Below are positions 16,997-25,050 of a stretch of DNA of 64,000 bases, piece by piece; the stretch's first letter is position 1; each line of letters begins with the position of its first letter. The DNA lies in the NCBI RefSeq assembly GCF_000236785.1, contig NZ_AGUF01000007.1:1-64000 (forward strand). Reading direction: 5' to 3'. The position numbers were made by a program, and so were the translations under genes. The notes below the pieces were generated by a model. The model made no database searches. It saw nothing but the letters and a program-made list of their open reading frames with translations, and was not told the DNA's origin. Source of the stretch: Achromobacter arsenitoxydans SY8. Its GTDB lineage: Bacteria > Pseudomonadota > Gammaproteobacteria > Burkholderiales > Burkholderiaceae_B.

Positions 16997-17854
16997 TCAG
17001 ATCTCGCGGGAAAGGATTTCGTCGATGGCGCTTTGCGCATCTTGCGGCGCCAGATAGCCCAGGTGCCAGCCCGGCTCGGTTTCCATGTAGGACACGCCCT
17101 TGCCCTTGATCGTCTTGGCGATGACGCAAGCCGGCCGGGCGCGTTCGCCGTCAGCGCGCAGGCGGCGCAGCAGCGCGGTCAGTTCGGCCAGATTGTGGCC
17201 GTCGACCTCGTGGACCTCCCAGCCGAACGCCAGCCATTTTTCCTTGAGCGATTCCACGCCCATGACGTCGTCTACCTTGCCGTCAAGCTGATAGCCGTTG
17301 CGGTCGATGATGGCGATCAGCCGCGACAGGCGATTGTGCGCGGCGAACAGCGCCGCTTCCCACACTTGCCCTTCCTGCATCTCGCCATCGCCCAGCATGA
17401 CGAACACGTTGAAATCCCGGCCGGCCATGCGGCCGCCGACAGCCATGCCCACGCCGTTGGACAGCGCGTGGCCGATGGAGCCGGAGCTGAAGTCCACGCC
17501 CGGCACCTTGCTCATGTCGGGATGGTCGCCCAGGGGGCTGCCCAGTCGCGTATAGCCGTCCAGCAATTCGCGTTCGATAAAGCCGTGATCCGCCAGCACG
17601 GGGAACAGGCCCACCGCGGCATGGCCCTTGCCCATCAGAAAGCGGTCCCGGTCGGGCCAGTGCGGCTCGCCCGGCCGCAGGCGCATCACGTCGTAGTACA
17701 GCGCCGCGAATATCTCCGCGCACGAGAACACCGAACTGTAGTGTCCCACCTTGGCGATTTCGATCAGGCGGATGGTCTCCAGCCTGATGTGGCGGGCCTT
17801 TTCCCGCAGCATCGCGATTTCCCCTGCAGAGGGGGTCTCCTGGTCCTTGCGCAT
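16997..17854 (-). CDS. transketolase, N-terminal subunit (split type)
   Basis: This 285-residue protein binds the thiamine diphosphate pyrophosphate, with the motif GDGEMQEGQVWEAALFAAHN followed by IIDRNGYQ. The early His cluster region (KVGHYSSVFSCAEIFAALYY, GKGHAAVGLFPVL) is also present. The ATG at 17854 has a strong GAGGAGG site; an upstream in-frame start would run through the operator. It is the first gene of the leftward operon tktN-tktC-aroE-like-GMC-GST. The AT-rich operator lies 22 bp upstream of the start, overlapping the likely promoter, so control by the divergent GntR regulator is expected. Confidence 0.88.
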   Translation of the reverse strand: MRKDQETPSAGEIAMLREKARHIRLETIRLIEIAKVGHYSSVFSCAEIFAALYYDVMRLRPGEPHWPDRDRFLMGKGHAAVGLFPVLADHGFIERELLDGYTRLGSPLGDHPDMSKVPGVDFSSGSIGHALSNGVGMAVGGRMAGRDFNVFVMLGDGEMQEGQVWEAALFAAHNRLSRLIAIIDRNGYQLDGKVDDVMGVESLKEKWLAFGWEVHEVDGHNLAELTALLRRLRADGERARPACVIAKTIKGKGVSYMETEPGWHLGYLAPQDAQSAIDEILSREI

Positions 17855-17875
17855 CGCGCCTCCTCTCGTTTTTGG

Positions 17876-17888
17876 ATATATGATATAT
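17876..17888. promoter_or_regulatory. operator site 1, ATATATGATATAT
   Basis: The symmetric element ATATA-TGA-TATAT lies between the transketolase operon and the divergent GntR regulator gene. The same 13-mer, with at most one base change, occurs in front of the SDR operon and the Liv transporter operon. This spacing and shape fits a GntR/FCD dimer site. Confidence 0.7.
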
Positions 17889-17902
17889 AATATACCCATC
17901 CC

Positions 17903-17931
17903 GCTAGAATTGGCTATGCCGGGCTAGAATT
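17903..17931. repeat. direct repeat GCTAGAATT, two copies 20 bp apart
   Basis: GCTAGAATT occurs at 17903-17911 and 17923-17931, on the same face of the helix two turns apart. It lies in the intergenic region between operator site 1 and the GntR gene. It could be a second regulator site or a chance repeat. Confidence 0.4.
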
Positions 17932-17977
17932 CATCCTGGATTCCCCCTGCTTCCTATACCAGCAAGCCAGATACGCC

Positions 17978-18682
17978 ATGCCCAGCCTCAAACCGGTAAA
18001 AAAAGAGAACCTTTCCGTCAAGGTCTATAACGAGATCCGCAATGCGCTCATCAACGGTCAGTACGAGCCCGGAGAGCGCCTGATCATCGGGGAGCTTGCC
18101 CAGGAAATGGGCGTTTCCATCACGCCGGTGCGCGAGGCCATCTTCCGTTTGATCAGCGAGCAAGGCCTGGAAATGCAGGCGGCCACCGCCGTGTACGTGC
18201 CCTACGTCAATTCGGAAAAACTGCGGGAGATCCAGCAGATCCGCTTCCATCTGGAAGGCATGGGCGCGGCCGAGGCCGCCCAGCACATCACGCGCAAACA
18301 GCTGGACAACCTGATCGCCCTGCAGCGCGACTTCATTTCCTGCACGTCCACCGATCCCAAGCGCGCGAGCTACCTGAACCGCAAGTTCCATTTCGCCATC
18401 CTGGAAGCCAGCAACAAACCCATCCTGCGCAACACGGTGGAGTCGTTCTGGGTGATCACCGGGCCGATTCTCAAGGTGTTCCACATCAAGACGGCGGGGC
18501 TGGACTATTCGCAGGACGAGCACCGCCACGAGGCGGTCCTCGAGGCCCTGGAAGCGCGTGACTCGGAAGCGGCCCGCAAGGCCATCCAGGCCGATCTGGT
18601 CTGGGGCGGAAAAATCATGATCGACTGGCTGGTCGAACGCGAGAAAGAACTCGACTACCGCCCCCCGGGCGCCCGTAAATAG
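17978..18682 (+). CDS. GntR-family regulator, FCD (FadR C-terminal) subfamily
   Basis: This 234-residue protein has an N-terminal winged helix (SVKVYNEIRNALINGQYEPG, then LAQEMGVSITPVREAIFRL). An all-helical FCD effector domain follows, with likely metal-binding His residues in RKFHFAILEAS and DEHRHEAVLEAL. Such regulators are mostly repressors released by a pathway acid or its CoA ester. The gene lies between the leftward transketolase operon and the rightward gldA-like gene. The ATATAyGATATAT sites in front of three transcription units of this island are the best candidate operators, including one in its own upstream region, so autoregulation is expected. Confidence 0.9.
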   Translation: MPSLKPVKKENLSVKVYNEIRNALINGQYEPGERLIIGELAQEMGVSITPVREAIFRLISEQGLEMQAATAVYVPYVNSEKLREIQQIRFHLEGMGAAEAAQHITRKQLDNLIALQRDFISCTSTDPKRASYLNRKFHFAILEASNKPILRNTVESFWVITGPILKVFHIKTAGLDYSQDEHRHEAVLEALEARDSEAARKAIQADLVWGGKIMIDWLVEREKELDYRPPGARK

Positions 18683-18691
18683 GATGACTTC

Positions 18692-19762
18692 ATGCTGAAG
18701 ATTTTTGGAGCCCCCAGTCGCTACATCCAGGGCCCCGGCGCCCTGGACGCCGTCGGCCAGTACGCGGCGCTGTTCGGCCGCCGAGCCGCGCTCGTCATCG
18801 ACAGCTATGTTCATGGCGTGCTGGGCCCAAAAATCCAGGCGCTGTGCGCCGCGCACGGCGTGTCGCTCGCCCCGTTGATCGTCGAGGGCGACCTGACGCC
18901 GGAAGTCATTGACGGCCTGCGTGCGCAGACCCGCCCGGCGGACATAGAGATGGTGATCGCGGTGGGCGGCGGCAAGTCGCTGGACGCGGGCAAGGCGGTG
19001 GCAAAGTCTTCGCACTGCCACCTGATCACCGTGCCCACGGTGGCGTCCAACGATGCGCCCACCAGCAAGAATTACGTCCTGTACGACGCGCATCACAATC
19101 TCCTGGCGGTTGAGCACATGCTGTTCAACCCGACGATCGTGCTGGTGGATACCGCCGTCATCGCGACCGCCCCCTTGCATTTCTTCCGTGCGGGCCTGGG
19201 CGACGCGGTGTCCAAGAAATTCGAGGCCGAGCAGTGCCAGCGCAACGGCGGCAAGAACATGTATGACGGGACGCCGCTGCTGACCGCCCAGCTCATTGCG
19301 GACGGCTGCCTGCGCACCCTGCTGGCCGACGGCGCCGAAGCGGTCGCCGTCGCCGGAACCGGCAAGCCGACTCCGGCGTTCGAGCGCGTGGTGGAAGCGA
19401 TGATTCTCATGAGCGGTCTCGGTTTCGAAAGCGGCGGCCTATCCATCGCCCACGCCCTGACGCGCGGGCTACCCAAGATCAGCGGCGTGGCCACAGCCCT
19501 GCACGGACTGCAGGTCGCCGTCGGCCTGCTGGTGCAGTTGGACCTTGAAAGCCGCAATGACAGCATGCTGGCCGACCTGACCCAGTGGTACGCGCAGGTG
19601 GGACTGCCCACCACCCTGCGTGACCTGGGCGCGGCCGCCACGCCGTCCGACGCCGAACTGACGCTGGCGGCGGACCTGAGCCTGAAGGCGCGCCATGCGG
19701 CCAACTTTGACCGCACGCTGGACGTGGCCACGCTGGCGGACGCGTTGCGGCGCCACGCCTGA
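18692..19762 (+). CDS. iron/zinc-type alcohol dehydrogenase, glycerol dehydrogenase (GldA)-like
   Basis: The 356-residue protein resembles GldA. It has the NAD-binding GGGKSLDAGKAVAK, the segment TVPTVASNDAPTS, and metal ligands in the GLGDAVSKKFEAE, GGLSIAHALTRG and GVATALHGLQVAVG regions (one Asp and two His). GldA oxidises glycerol or related diols and hydroxyketones with NAD. The gene starts 9 bp after the GntR gene, so the two are co-transcribed. This points to a vicinal diol or polyol in the pathway; the exact substrate is open. Confidence 0.87.
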   Translation: MLKIFGAPSRYIQGPGALDAVGQYAALFGRRAALVIDSYVHGVLGPKIQALCAAHGVSLAPLIVEGDLTPEVIDGLRAQTRPADIEMVIAVGGGKSLDAGKAVAKSSHCHLITVPTVASNDAPTSKNYVLYDAHHNLLAVEHMLFNPTIVLVDTAVIATAPLHFFRAGLGDAVSKKFEAEQCQRNGGKNMYDGTPLLTAQLIADGCLRTLLADGAEAVAVAGTGKPTPAFERVVEAMILMSGLGFESGGLSIAHALTRGLPKISGVATALHGLQVAVGLLVQLDLESRNDSMLADLTQWYAQVGLPTTLRDLGAAATPSDAELTLAADLSLKARHAANFDRTLDVATLADALRRHA

Positions 19763-19824
19763 TTGCGCCGCCGCCGGCGGGGCGCGGCCTGCCCTATCGG
19801 CCCGCCGCGCCAGCCCTTCAGCCA

Positions 19825-20760
19825 TCAAAACTCCACGTTGTCCTTGCCTTTCAAGCCCAACTTGGCACGCGCCTCGTCCGGCGTCGCGATGTCCAGGTTC
19901 AGGGCTTCGAGGATGCCGCGGATGCGCTCCACCTGGACACGGTTGGATTCCGCCAACTGGCCGGGACCGATCCACAGCGAATCCTCAAGGCCCACCCGCA
20001 CGTTGGAACCCATGGCCGCGCCGATGGTCGCCAGCTGCATCTGGCTGCGGCCCGCGCCCAGGATCGACCATTCATAGTCGTTGCCGAACAGCCGGTCCGC
20101 AGTGCGCTTCATGTGCATCAGGTCTTCGGGATGGGGACCGATGCCGCCCAGGATGCCGAATACCGACTGGATGAACGGCGGCGACTTGACGAGCCCGCGG
20201 TCCACAAAGTGCGCCAGGTTGTAGAGGTGGCTGATGTCGTAGCACTCGAACTCGAAGCGCGTGCCGTTGGCGTTGCCCAGCTTCAGGATGGATTCGATGT
20301 CCTGATAGGTATTGCGGAAGATCAGCGACCGGCTGTTCTCCAGGTGCTCGCGCTCCCAGTCGTGTTTGAACTCCTTAAAGCGGTCCAGCATCGGGAACAG
20401 GCCGAAATTCATGGAACCCATGTTCAGCGAGGCCAGTTCCGGCTTGAAGGTGGTGGCCGGACGCATGCGCTCTTCCACCGTCATGTGCGGGCTGCCGCCG
20501 GTGGTGATGTTGATGATGGCGTCGGTCTCGCGCTTGATGCGTTCCAGGAACGGCTTGAACAGTGCTGGATCCTGCGACGGCTTGCCCGTCTGCGGATCGC
20601 GCGCATGCAGGTGCAGCACCGCGGCGCCCGCCTTGGCCGCGCCGATGGCGGCCTCGGCGATCTCGTCGGCCGTGACCGGCAGGTGCGGCGACATGCTGGG
20701 GGTGTGAATGGCGCCCGTCACGGCGCAGGTGATGACGACTTTGGGTTTGGGCTTAGCCAT
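19825..20760 (-). CDS. beta-keto acid cleavage enzyme (BKACE, DUF849)
   Basis: This 311-residue TIM-barrel protein has the BKACE metal-binding signature VLHLHARDPQTGKPSQD. The later NITTGG and GLEDSLWIGPGQLAESN segments are also typical. BKACE enzymes condense a beta-keto acid with acetyl-CoA and release acetoacetate plus a new acyl-CoA (known for 3-keto-5-aminohexanoate and dehydrocarnitine). The gene overlaps the upstream 3-hydroxyacid dehydrogenase gene by 8 bp. The natural reading is that the dehydrogenase makes the beta-keto acid and this enzyme cleaves it. It ends the leftward SDR-dehydrogenase-BKACE operon, convergent with the gldA-like gene. Confidence 0.9.
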   Translation of the reverse strand: MAKPKPKVVITCAVTGAIHTPSMSPHLPVTADEIAEAAIGAAKAGAAVLHLHARDPQTGKPSQDPALFKPFLERIKRETDAIINITTGGSPHMTVEERMRPATTFKPELASLNMGSMNFGLFPMLDRFKEFKHDWEREHLENSRSLIFRNTYQDIESILKLGNANGTRFEFECYDISHLYNLAHFVDRGLVKSPPFIQSVFGILGGIGPHPEDLMHMKRTADRLFGNDYEWSILGAGRSQMQLATIGAAMGSNVRVGLEDSLWIGPGQLAESNRVQVERIRGILEALNLDIATPDEARAKLGLKGKDNVEF

Positions 20761-21709
20761 TGATGTCTCCGTTGTCTTGTTTGTGGCGCATGAGGCGCAT
20801 CAGTTTTTCGTCGCGCCAGAAGCGGCGCTTGGCGAGGTCTTCCTGCGGCAGCAGGCTGCGCCGCTCGTCGGACAGGGCGGCAACCAGCTGGCCGTCCCAG
20901 GCCACGCATTCGCCTTGCGTGGCGCCGATGGATTGATAAAGGCCGCCGTAGCGCGCGCAGTAGTCAGCAATGCCGCCGGGCGCGTTGAGGTCGATGGTTT
21001 CGAATGGCCCCATGAAAGACCAGCGCAGGCCCAGCCCGTCCTTGACGGTGGTGTCGATGTCTTCGGCGCTGGCGATGCCTTCGGCGGCCAGCCGGAAGGC
21101 TTCCTGGAGCAAGGCGCCCTGCAGGCGGTTGAGGATGAAGCCTTCGATTTCCTTGCGGACCAGCACAGGCTTCTGGTCGATGGCGGTCATGACGGCGCGA
21201 GCCCCCTGCAGCGCCTCTTCGCTGGTCCACGGTGCGGGGCACAGCTCCACGACCGGGATCAGGTAAGGCGGATTGACGGGGTGCGCCACCAGGCAGCGTT
21301 GCCGGCCGGCCAGATGCTCGGTGAACTGGCTGGCGGGAATGCTGGATGTGGAGCTGCCGATGATTGCGTGCGGTTCGGCCAGGGCATCCAGTTCCGAGAA
21401 CAGCGCGCGCTTGACCTCGACCTTTTCGGGGGAATTCTCCTGGATGTAGCTGGCGCCCGCCAAAGCGTCCTGGAGGCTGCCTGCCGCATGCACGCGCTGG
21501 ATGATGGCCTGCGCGCCGTCAAGCAGGCCCTGGGCTTCGAGTTCGCGCAGTTGCTGCAGGATGAGCGTGCGCGCCTCGGCAAGCATGGCGGCATTGACGT
21601 CGTACAGCCGCACTTCCCAGCCCATGCGCGCGAATACGATGGCCCAGCCCTGGCCGATCAAGCCCGTTCCGATGATGGCGGCGCAACGCGCCGTGGCCCC
21701 GGCGCCCAT
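20753..21709 (-). CDS. 3-hydroxyacid/3-hydroxyacyl-CoA dehydrogenase family protein (carnitine dehydrogenase-like)
   Basis: The 318-residue protein has an N-terminal Rossmann domain (AAIIGTGLIGQGWAIVFARM) and the catalytic His segment VAHPVNPPYLIPVVELCP. The C-terminal helical domain contains the GFILNRLQGALLQEAFRL motif. The length and fold fit the branch that includes L-carnitine dehydrogenase and L-gulonate 3-dehydrogenase, which act on free acids. Coupling with BKACE repeats the logic of carnitine breakdown (oxidise 3-OH, cleave keto acid), but the other neighbours do not fit carnitine. The start ATG shares one base with the stop of the SDR gene. Confidence 0.87.
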   Translation of the reverse strand: MGAGATARCAAIIGTGLIGQGWAIVFARMGWEVRLYDVNAAMLAEARTLILQQLRELEAQGLLDGAQAIIQRVHAAGSLQDALAGASYIQENSPEKVEVKRALFSELDALAEPHAIIGSSTSSIPASQFTEHLAGRQRCLVAHPVNPPYLIPVVELCPAPWTSEEALQGARAVMTAIDQKPVLVRKEIEGFILNRLQGALLQEAFRLAAEGIASAEDIDTTVKDGLGLRWSFMGPFETIDLNAPGGIADYCARYGGLYQSIGATQGECVAWDGQLVAALSDERRSLLPQEDLAKRRFWRDEKLMRLMRHKQDNGDING

Positions 21710-22491
21710 CAGTAGAGCTTCTGCGTGAAGCCGTCCACCACGATGGCCTGGCCCGTGACGCTGCGGGCGGCTTCGCTGGCGTTGAACAGCACCATGTTCG
21801 CGATATCGCGCGCAGTCACCATGCGGCCGAGCACCGCCTGGTTCTCGTACTGCGCTGCGATTTCCTCGACCGGACGCCCCAGCGTACCGGCCTTAGCCGC
21901 AATGACGGCGCGGATGCGCGGCCCTTCGACCGCGCCCGGCAGGATTGCGTTGACGCGGATGCCGTGGCCGCCGAGCTCGATGGCCAGCGACTTGGTGAAG
22001 CCGATCACGGCCCACTTGGACGCCGAATAGACCGAGCGTCCGGCAAAGCCCAGGTGTCCAGCCGCCGACGACAGGTTGATCATCACGCCGGCGCGGGATT
22101 CCTTGAGCAGCGGAATGGCCTGCCTGGCGCACAGGAACTGGCCGGTGATGTTCACGGCCAGCGTGCGGTCCCAATCCGCCTTGGATAGGGTTTCGACATA
22201 TCCGGTGGGGCCAGCGACGCCTGCATTGTTGACCAGGATATCCAGTCCGCCCAGGGTGTCCTTGACTGCGGCGAATAGCGCCTGGACGCTGGCTTCGTCC
22301 GATACGTCCGCACGGACGGCATGCACGCCGGGCAGTTCGGCGGGCAGCGCGGCCAGCCGTTCGTCGTTCACGTCGCACACGAACACCGTTGCGCCGGCAT
22401 GGCGGAACACCTTAGCCATCTCCAGGCCCAGCCCGTCCGCGCCGGCAGTAATAAGGACCTTCTTGCCGGTGAAATCCACTTCCTCGAACAT
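21709..22491 (-). CDS. short-chain dehydrogenase/reductase (SDR)
   Basis: This 260-residue classical SDR has the cofactor motif TAGADGLGLEMAK and the NNAG motif. The catalytic Ser is in NLSSAAGHLG and Y-x-x-x-K is in YSASKWAVIGFTKSLAIE. It is the first gene of the leftward operon SDR-dehydrogenase-BKACE. Operator site 2 lies about 42 bp upstream of the ATG. It probably carries out an early NAD(P)-dependent oxidation in the island's pathway. Confidence 0.9.
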   Translation of the reverse strand: MFEEVDFTGKKVLITAGADGLGLEMAKVFRHAGATVFVCDVNDERLAALPAELPGVHAVRADVSDEASVQALFAAVKDTLGGLDILVNNAGVAGPTGYVETLSKADWDRTLAVNITGQFLCARQAIPLLKESRAGVMINLSSAAGHLGFAGRSVYSASKWAVIGFTKSLAIELGGHGIRVNAILPGAVEGPRIRAVIAAKAGTLGRPVEEIAAQYENQAVLGRMVTARDIANMVLFNASEAARSVTGQAIVVDGFTQKLY

Positions 22492-22532
22492 GCTTCTGTC
22501 TCCTTGGATTTTTCTGATAAGCGCAATTCATC

Positions 22533-22545
22533 ATATACGATATAT
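22533..22545. promoter_or_regulatory. operator site 2, ATATACGATATAT
   Basis: The core ATATA-CGA-TATAT is embedded in a longer inverted repeat TCATATA-CGA-TATATGA (22531-22547) with perfect 7-base arms. It lies upstream of the SDR operon on its promoter side. It differs by one base from sites 1 and 3. Confidence 0.7.
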
Positions 22546-22671
22546 GATAAAACCAGCTATCCTTCGGCCCGGAGGAGGACCCGGAAATCAGTCTGAAGGT
22601 GTCGTCCGTCTGGCGGAATCAAAGCCGCTTTTTTCCCTAATATCGGCCGCTAAGGCTTTATTCATGCGGTT

Positions 22672-22687
22672 TCAGGGAATTCCCTGA
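22672..22687. promoter_or_regulatory. perfect 16 bp palindrome TCAGGGAATTCCCTGA
   Basis: The sequence equals its own reverse complement over 16 bases. It sits midway between the two divergent operons, unlike the AT-rich GntR-type sites in composition. It is likely a protein-binding site for a second regulator, not yet identified. Confidence 0.55.
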
Positions 22688-22746
22688 TTCGGCGTGATGC
22701 GACCGACACTAGAATCCAAGACGAGGGTTTTGCGCCTCGCCGGCAC

Positions 22747-22759
22747 ATATATCATATAT
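22747..22759. promoter_or_regulatory. operator site 3, ATATATCATATAT
   Basis: This is the exact reverse complement of site 1 (ATATATGATATAT). It lies 63 bp upstream of the GTG start of the solute-binding protein gene and would overlap its promoter. Confidence 0.7.
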
Positions 22760-22822
22760 ATAAAAGACGGGCGGCACTCAACAGCCAGTCCGCATCCCGA
22801 TACCCACAAAGGAGCGTAGACA

Positions 22823-24022
22823 GTGTTCAAGTTCAACAAAATTGTTTTGGCGCTGGGCGTGTGCGGCGCGCTGGCGAGCGGCGCAGCGGCGGCCGACATG
22901 AAGGTAGGCGCCCTCTACCCGTTCAGCGGCGCGCTTGCGCTTCTTGGACAAGAGAGCTACCGCGGCCTGGAACTGGCCGTCAACGAGATCAACGCCGCAG
23001 GGGGAGTCAACGGCGAGAAGATCGAAATCATCAAGGCCGACGCCGTGGATCCCACGCAGGCCGTGTCGGAAACCAAACGCCTGATCTCCGCCAACGTGGT
23101 GGGCGTGTTCGGCAGCTATGCCTCCGGCATCTCGTACGCGGCCTCGCCCGTCACCGAGCTTGCCGGCGTGCCGTACTTCGAGCTCGGCGCCACCGCGCAC
23201 AAGATCACCACGCGCGGCTATAAGTACCTGTTCCGCAGCAATCCCAATACGGCGCTGTACGGCGTGTCGGTGGTGAATGCGCTGCATGAATCCATCGCCC
23301 CGGGCATGGGCCTGAATCCCAAGGACATCAAGATCGGCATCATCCACGAAGATGGTCCTTACGGGACGGACGTGGCCGCCACCGAGAAGAAGCGCGCGCA
23401 GGAGCTGGGCTACAACGTAGTCGAAGTGCTGCCGTACTCGGCCAAGACGGTCGACCTGTCGTCCCTGATCCTGCGTCTCAAGGGCGCCAAGGCGGACGTC
23501 GTTCTGCAGACGGCCTACCAGAATGACGCCATCCTGTTCTTCAGCCAGGCGCGCGCGGCCGGCTTCAAGCCCAAGGTCGTGATCGGCGCGGGCGGCGGCT
23601 ACTCGCTGGCCGACACCGCCAAGGCCGTGGGCGCCGACATGAACGGCGTGTTCGACCTGGATTTCCCCCAGGCGTCCATCAACCCGGCCGGCGCGCCCGG
23701 CCTGGACAAGTTCCTGGAGGCCTACAAGGCCACCTACAAGAGCGATCCGCAATCCGGCCACAGCCTGACCAACTACGTTGGAGCCAAGGCGTTCTTCGAA
23801 GCAATCGGCAACGCCAAGTCCACCGACAAGGACAAGATCCGCGCCGCGGTCCTCGCCTACAAGAAGCCCGCCGGCCAGACCGCCAACGGCTGGGCCTTCG
23901 AATTCGGCGAAGACGGACAGAACAATGCGTCCACGTTCTACGTCATGCAGTGGCAGGACGGCAAGCTCGTCACCATTGCTCCGGGCAACCTCGCGCTTGG
24001 CAAGCCGGTTTTCAAGAAATAA
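22823..24022 (+). CDS. branched-chain amino acid type ABC transporter, periplasmic substrate-binding protein (LivK-like)
   Basis: This 399-residue protein has a signal peptide (FNKIVLALGVCGALASGAAAAD) and a type I periplasmic-binding fold beginning MKVGALYPFSGALALLGQES. The start codon is GTG with a strong AAGGAG site. These receptors bind amino acids but also urea, short amides, aromatic and other acids. It opens the rightward operon for the transporter and two oxidoreductases and is preceded by operator site 3. I infer that it captures the compound degraded by the island. Confidence 0.9.
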   Translation: MFKFNKIVLALGVCGALASGAAAADMKVGALYPFSGALALLGQESYRGLELAVNEINAAGGVNGEKIEIIKADAVDPTQAVSETKRLISANVVGVFGSYASGISYAASPVTELAGVPYFELGATAHKITTRGYKYLFRSNPNTALYGVSVVNALHESIAPGMGLNPKDIKIGIIHEDGPYGTDVAATEKKRAQELGYNVVEVLPYSAKTVDLSSLILRLKGAKADVVLQTAYQNDAILFFSQARAAGFKPKVVIGAGGGYSLADTAKAVGADMNGVFDLDFPQASINPAGAPGLDKFLEAYKATYKSDPQSGHSLTNYVGAKAFFEAIGNAKSTDKDKIRAAVLAYKKPAGQTANGWAFEFGEDGQNNASTFYVMQWQDGKLVTIAPGNLALGKPVFKK

Positions 24023-24100
24023 AACGCGACGCCGGCAGCCGGGCGCCAGGGCCGCTTGACGGCCCCTACCGCGCGCCCGGTCTTAACACGGGGCCTGCGC

Positions 24101-24136
24101 GCCCCGTCCCTGCACGCCGCGGGCCAGGGACGGGGC
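24101..24136 (+). terminator. strong hairpin between receptor and permease genes
   Basis: A 12 bp stem (GCCCCGTCCCTG / CAGGGACGGGGC) with a 12-base loop lies in the 139 bp gap after the receptor gene. No T-run follows. It most likely acts as an attenuator or as a 3' stabiliser that lets the receptor be made in excess over the membrane parts. Confidence 0.55.
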
Positions 24137-24161
24137 GTCTCCCGCACTTAGAGGTTGCACC

Positions 24162-25028
24162 ATGGAATTATTCATTCAACTGGTCATCAATGGCCTGTTG
24201 CTGGGCGGCGCATACACAATCATCAGCCTTGGGCTGACGCTTATTTTCGGCGTCGTGCGCGTCGTGAATTTCGCCCACGGCGAGTTCCTGATGATAGGCA
24301 TGTACATGGTCTATCTGATCGCCGCGCAATTTGGCGTCCACCCCTACGCGGGTCTGATCCCTGTCGCCGTCATCCTGTTCGCGCTGGGCGCGCTGACCCA
24401 GAAGGGCATCATCCAGCCGCTGCTGCACGCCGACCAGCACATCCAGATCTTCGCCACGGTGGGCGTGTCCACCATTCTCCTGAACCTCGCGCTGGTGATC
24501 TTTGGCGCCAACGTGTACCGCGCGCCGGTCGAACTGGGTACCAACGCCATCGACGTCGGCCCGTTCTCGATGGTGACCGGCCAGATCGTCACCTTCGTGA
24601 TCGGCCTGAGCCTGGCAGTGCTGCTGCATTTGTTCATGCACCGCACCTACCTGGGCCGCGCGCTGCGCGCCGTGGCCCAGCACCGCTATGCCGCCACCCT
24701 GATGGGCGTAAACGTCAACAACGTCTACGCCATCGCCTTCGGCCTGGGCACGGCCTTCGTCGGCATCGCCGCAGGCCTCTTGGCGCCGCAGTATCCGGTG
24801 TTCCCGACGGTGGGCACCTATTTCGTGCTGACGGCCTTTGTCATCGTGGTGCTGGGCGGGCTGGGCAGCCTTTACGGCGCGGTCGCCGGATCCATGATCA
24901 TCGGCATCGTCGACACGCTGGCCGGCTTCTACATCGCTCCCGACCTGAAAGAGGTCGTGTACTTCGGGATCTTCCTCTTGATCCTTGTCCTGAAACCGAA
25001 CGGCCTGTTCGGCGTCGGCACAGAGTGA
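24162..25028 (+). CDS. Liv-type ABC transporter permease (LivH-like)
   Basis: This 288-residue membrane protein has about eight hydrophobic helices. It has the LivH features GLTLIFGVVRVVNFAHGEFLM near the N-terminus and VIVVLGGLGSLYGAVAGSMI near the C-terminus, the EAA-like coupling loop. It forms the inner-membrane channel with the LivM half of the next gene. Confidence 0.92.
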   Translation: MELFIQLVINGLLLGGAYTIISLGLTLIFGVVRVVNFAHGEFLMIGMYMVYLIAAQFGVHPYAGLIPVAVILFALGALTQKGIIQPLLHADQHIQIFATVGVSTILLNLALVIFGANVYRAPVELGTNAIDVGPFSMVTGQIVTFVIGLSLAVLLHLFMHRTYLGRALRAVAQHRYAATLMGVNVNNVYAIAFGLGTAFVGIAAGLLAPQYPVFPTVGTYFVLTAFVIVVLGGLGSLYGAVAGSMIIGIVDTLAGFYIAPDLKEVVYFGIFLLILVLKPNGLFGVGTE

Positions 25029-25050
25029 CCAGAACAACAAGGAGCGAGAC

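Larger units (their letters stand above)
22492..22822. other. divergent control region of the island
   Basis: This 331 bp region lies between the SDR operon and the Liv transporter operon. It contains operator site 2 near the SDR start, operator site 3 near the transporter start, and a perfect 16 bp palindrome between them. It holds no gene that I can support. Confidence 0.8.

Noticed and set aside
19825-21709. Assignment of the dehydrogenase-BKACE pair to carnitine degradation
   Set aside because: The pair fits chemically, but a carnitine-specific thioesterase and betaine/glycine-betaine genes are absent while transketolase and polyol-type dehydrogenases are present.
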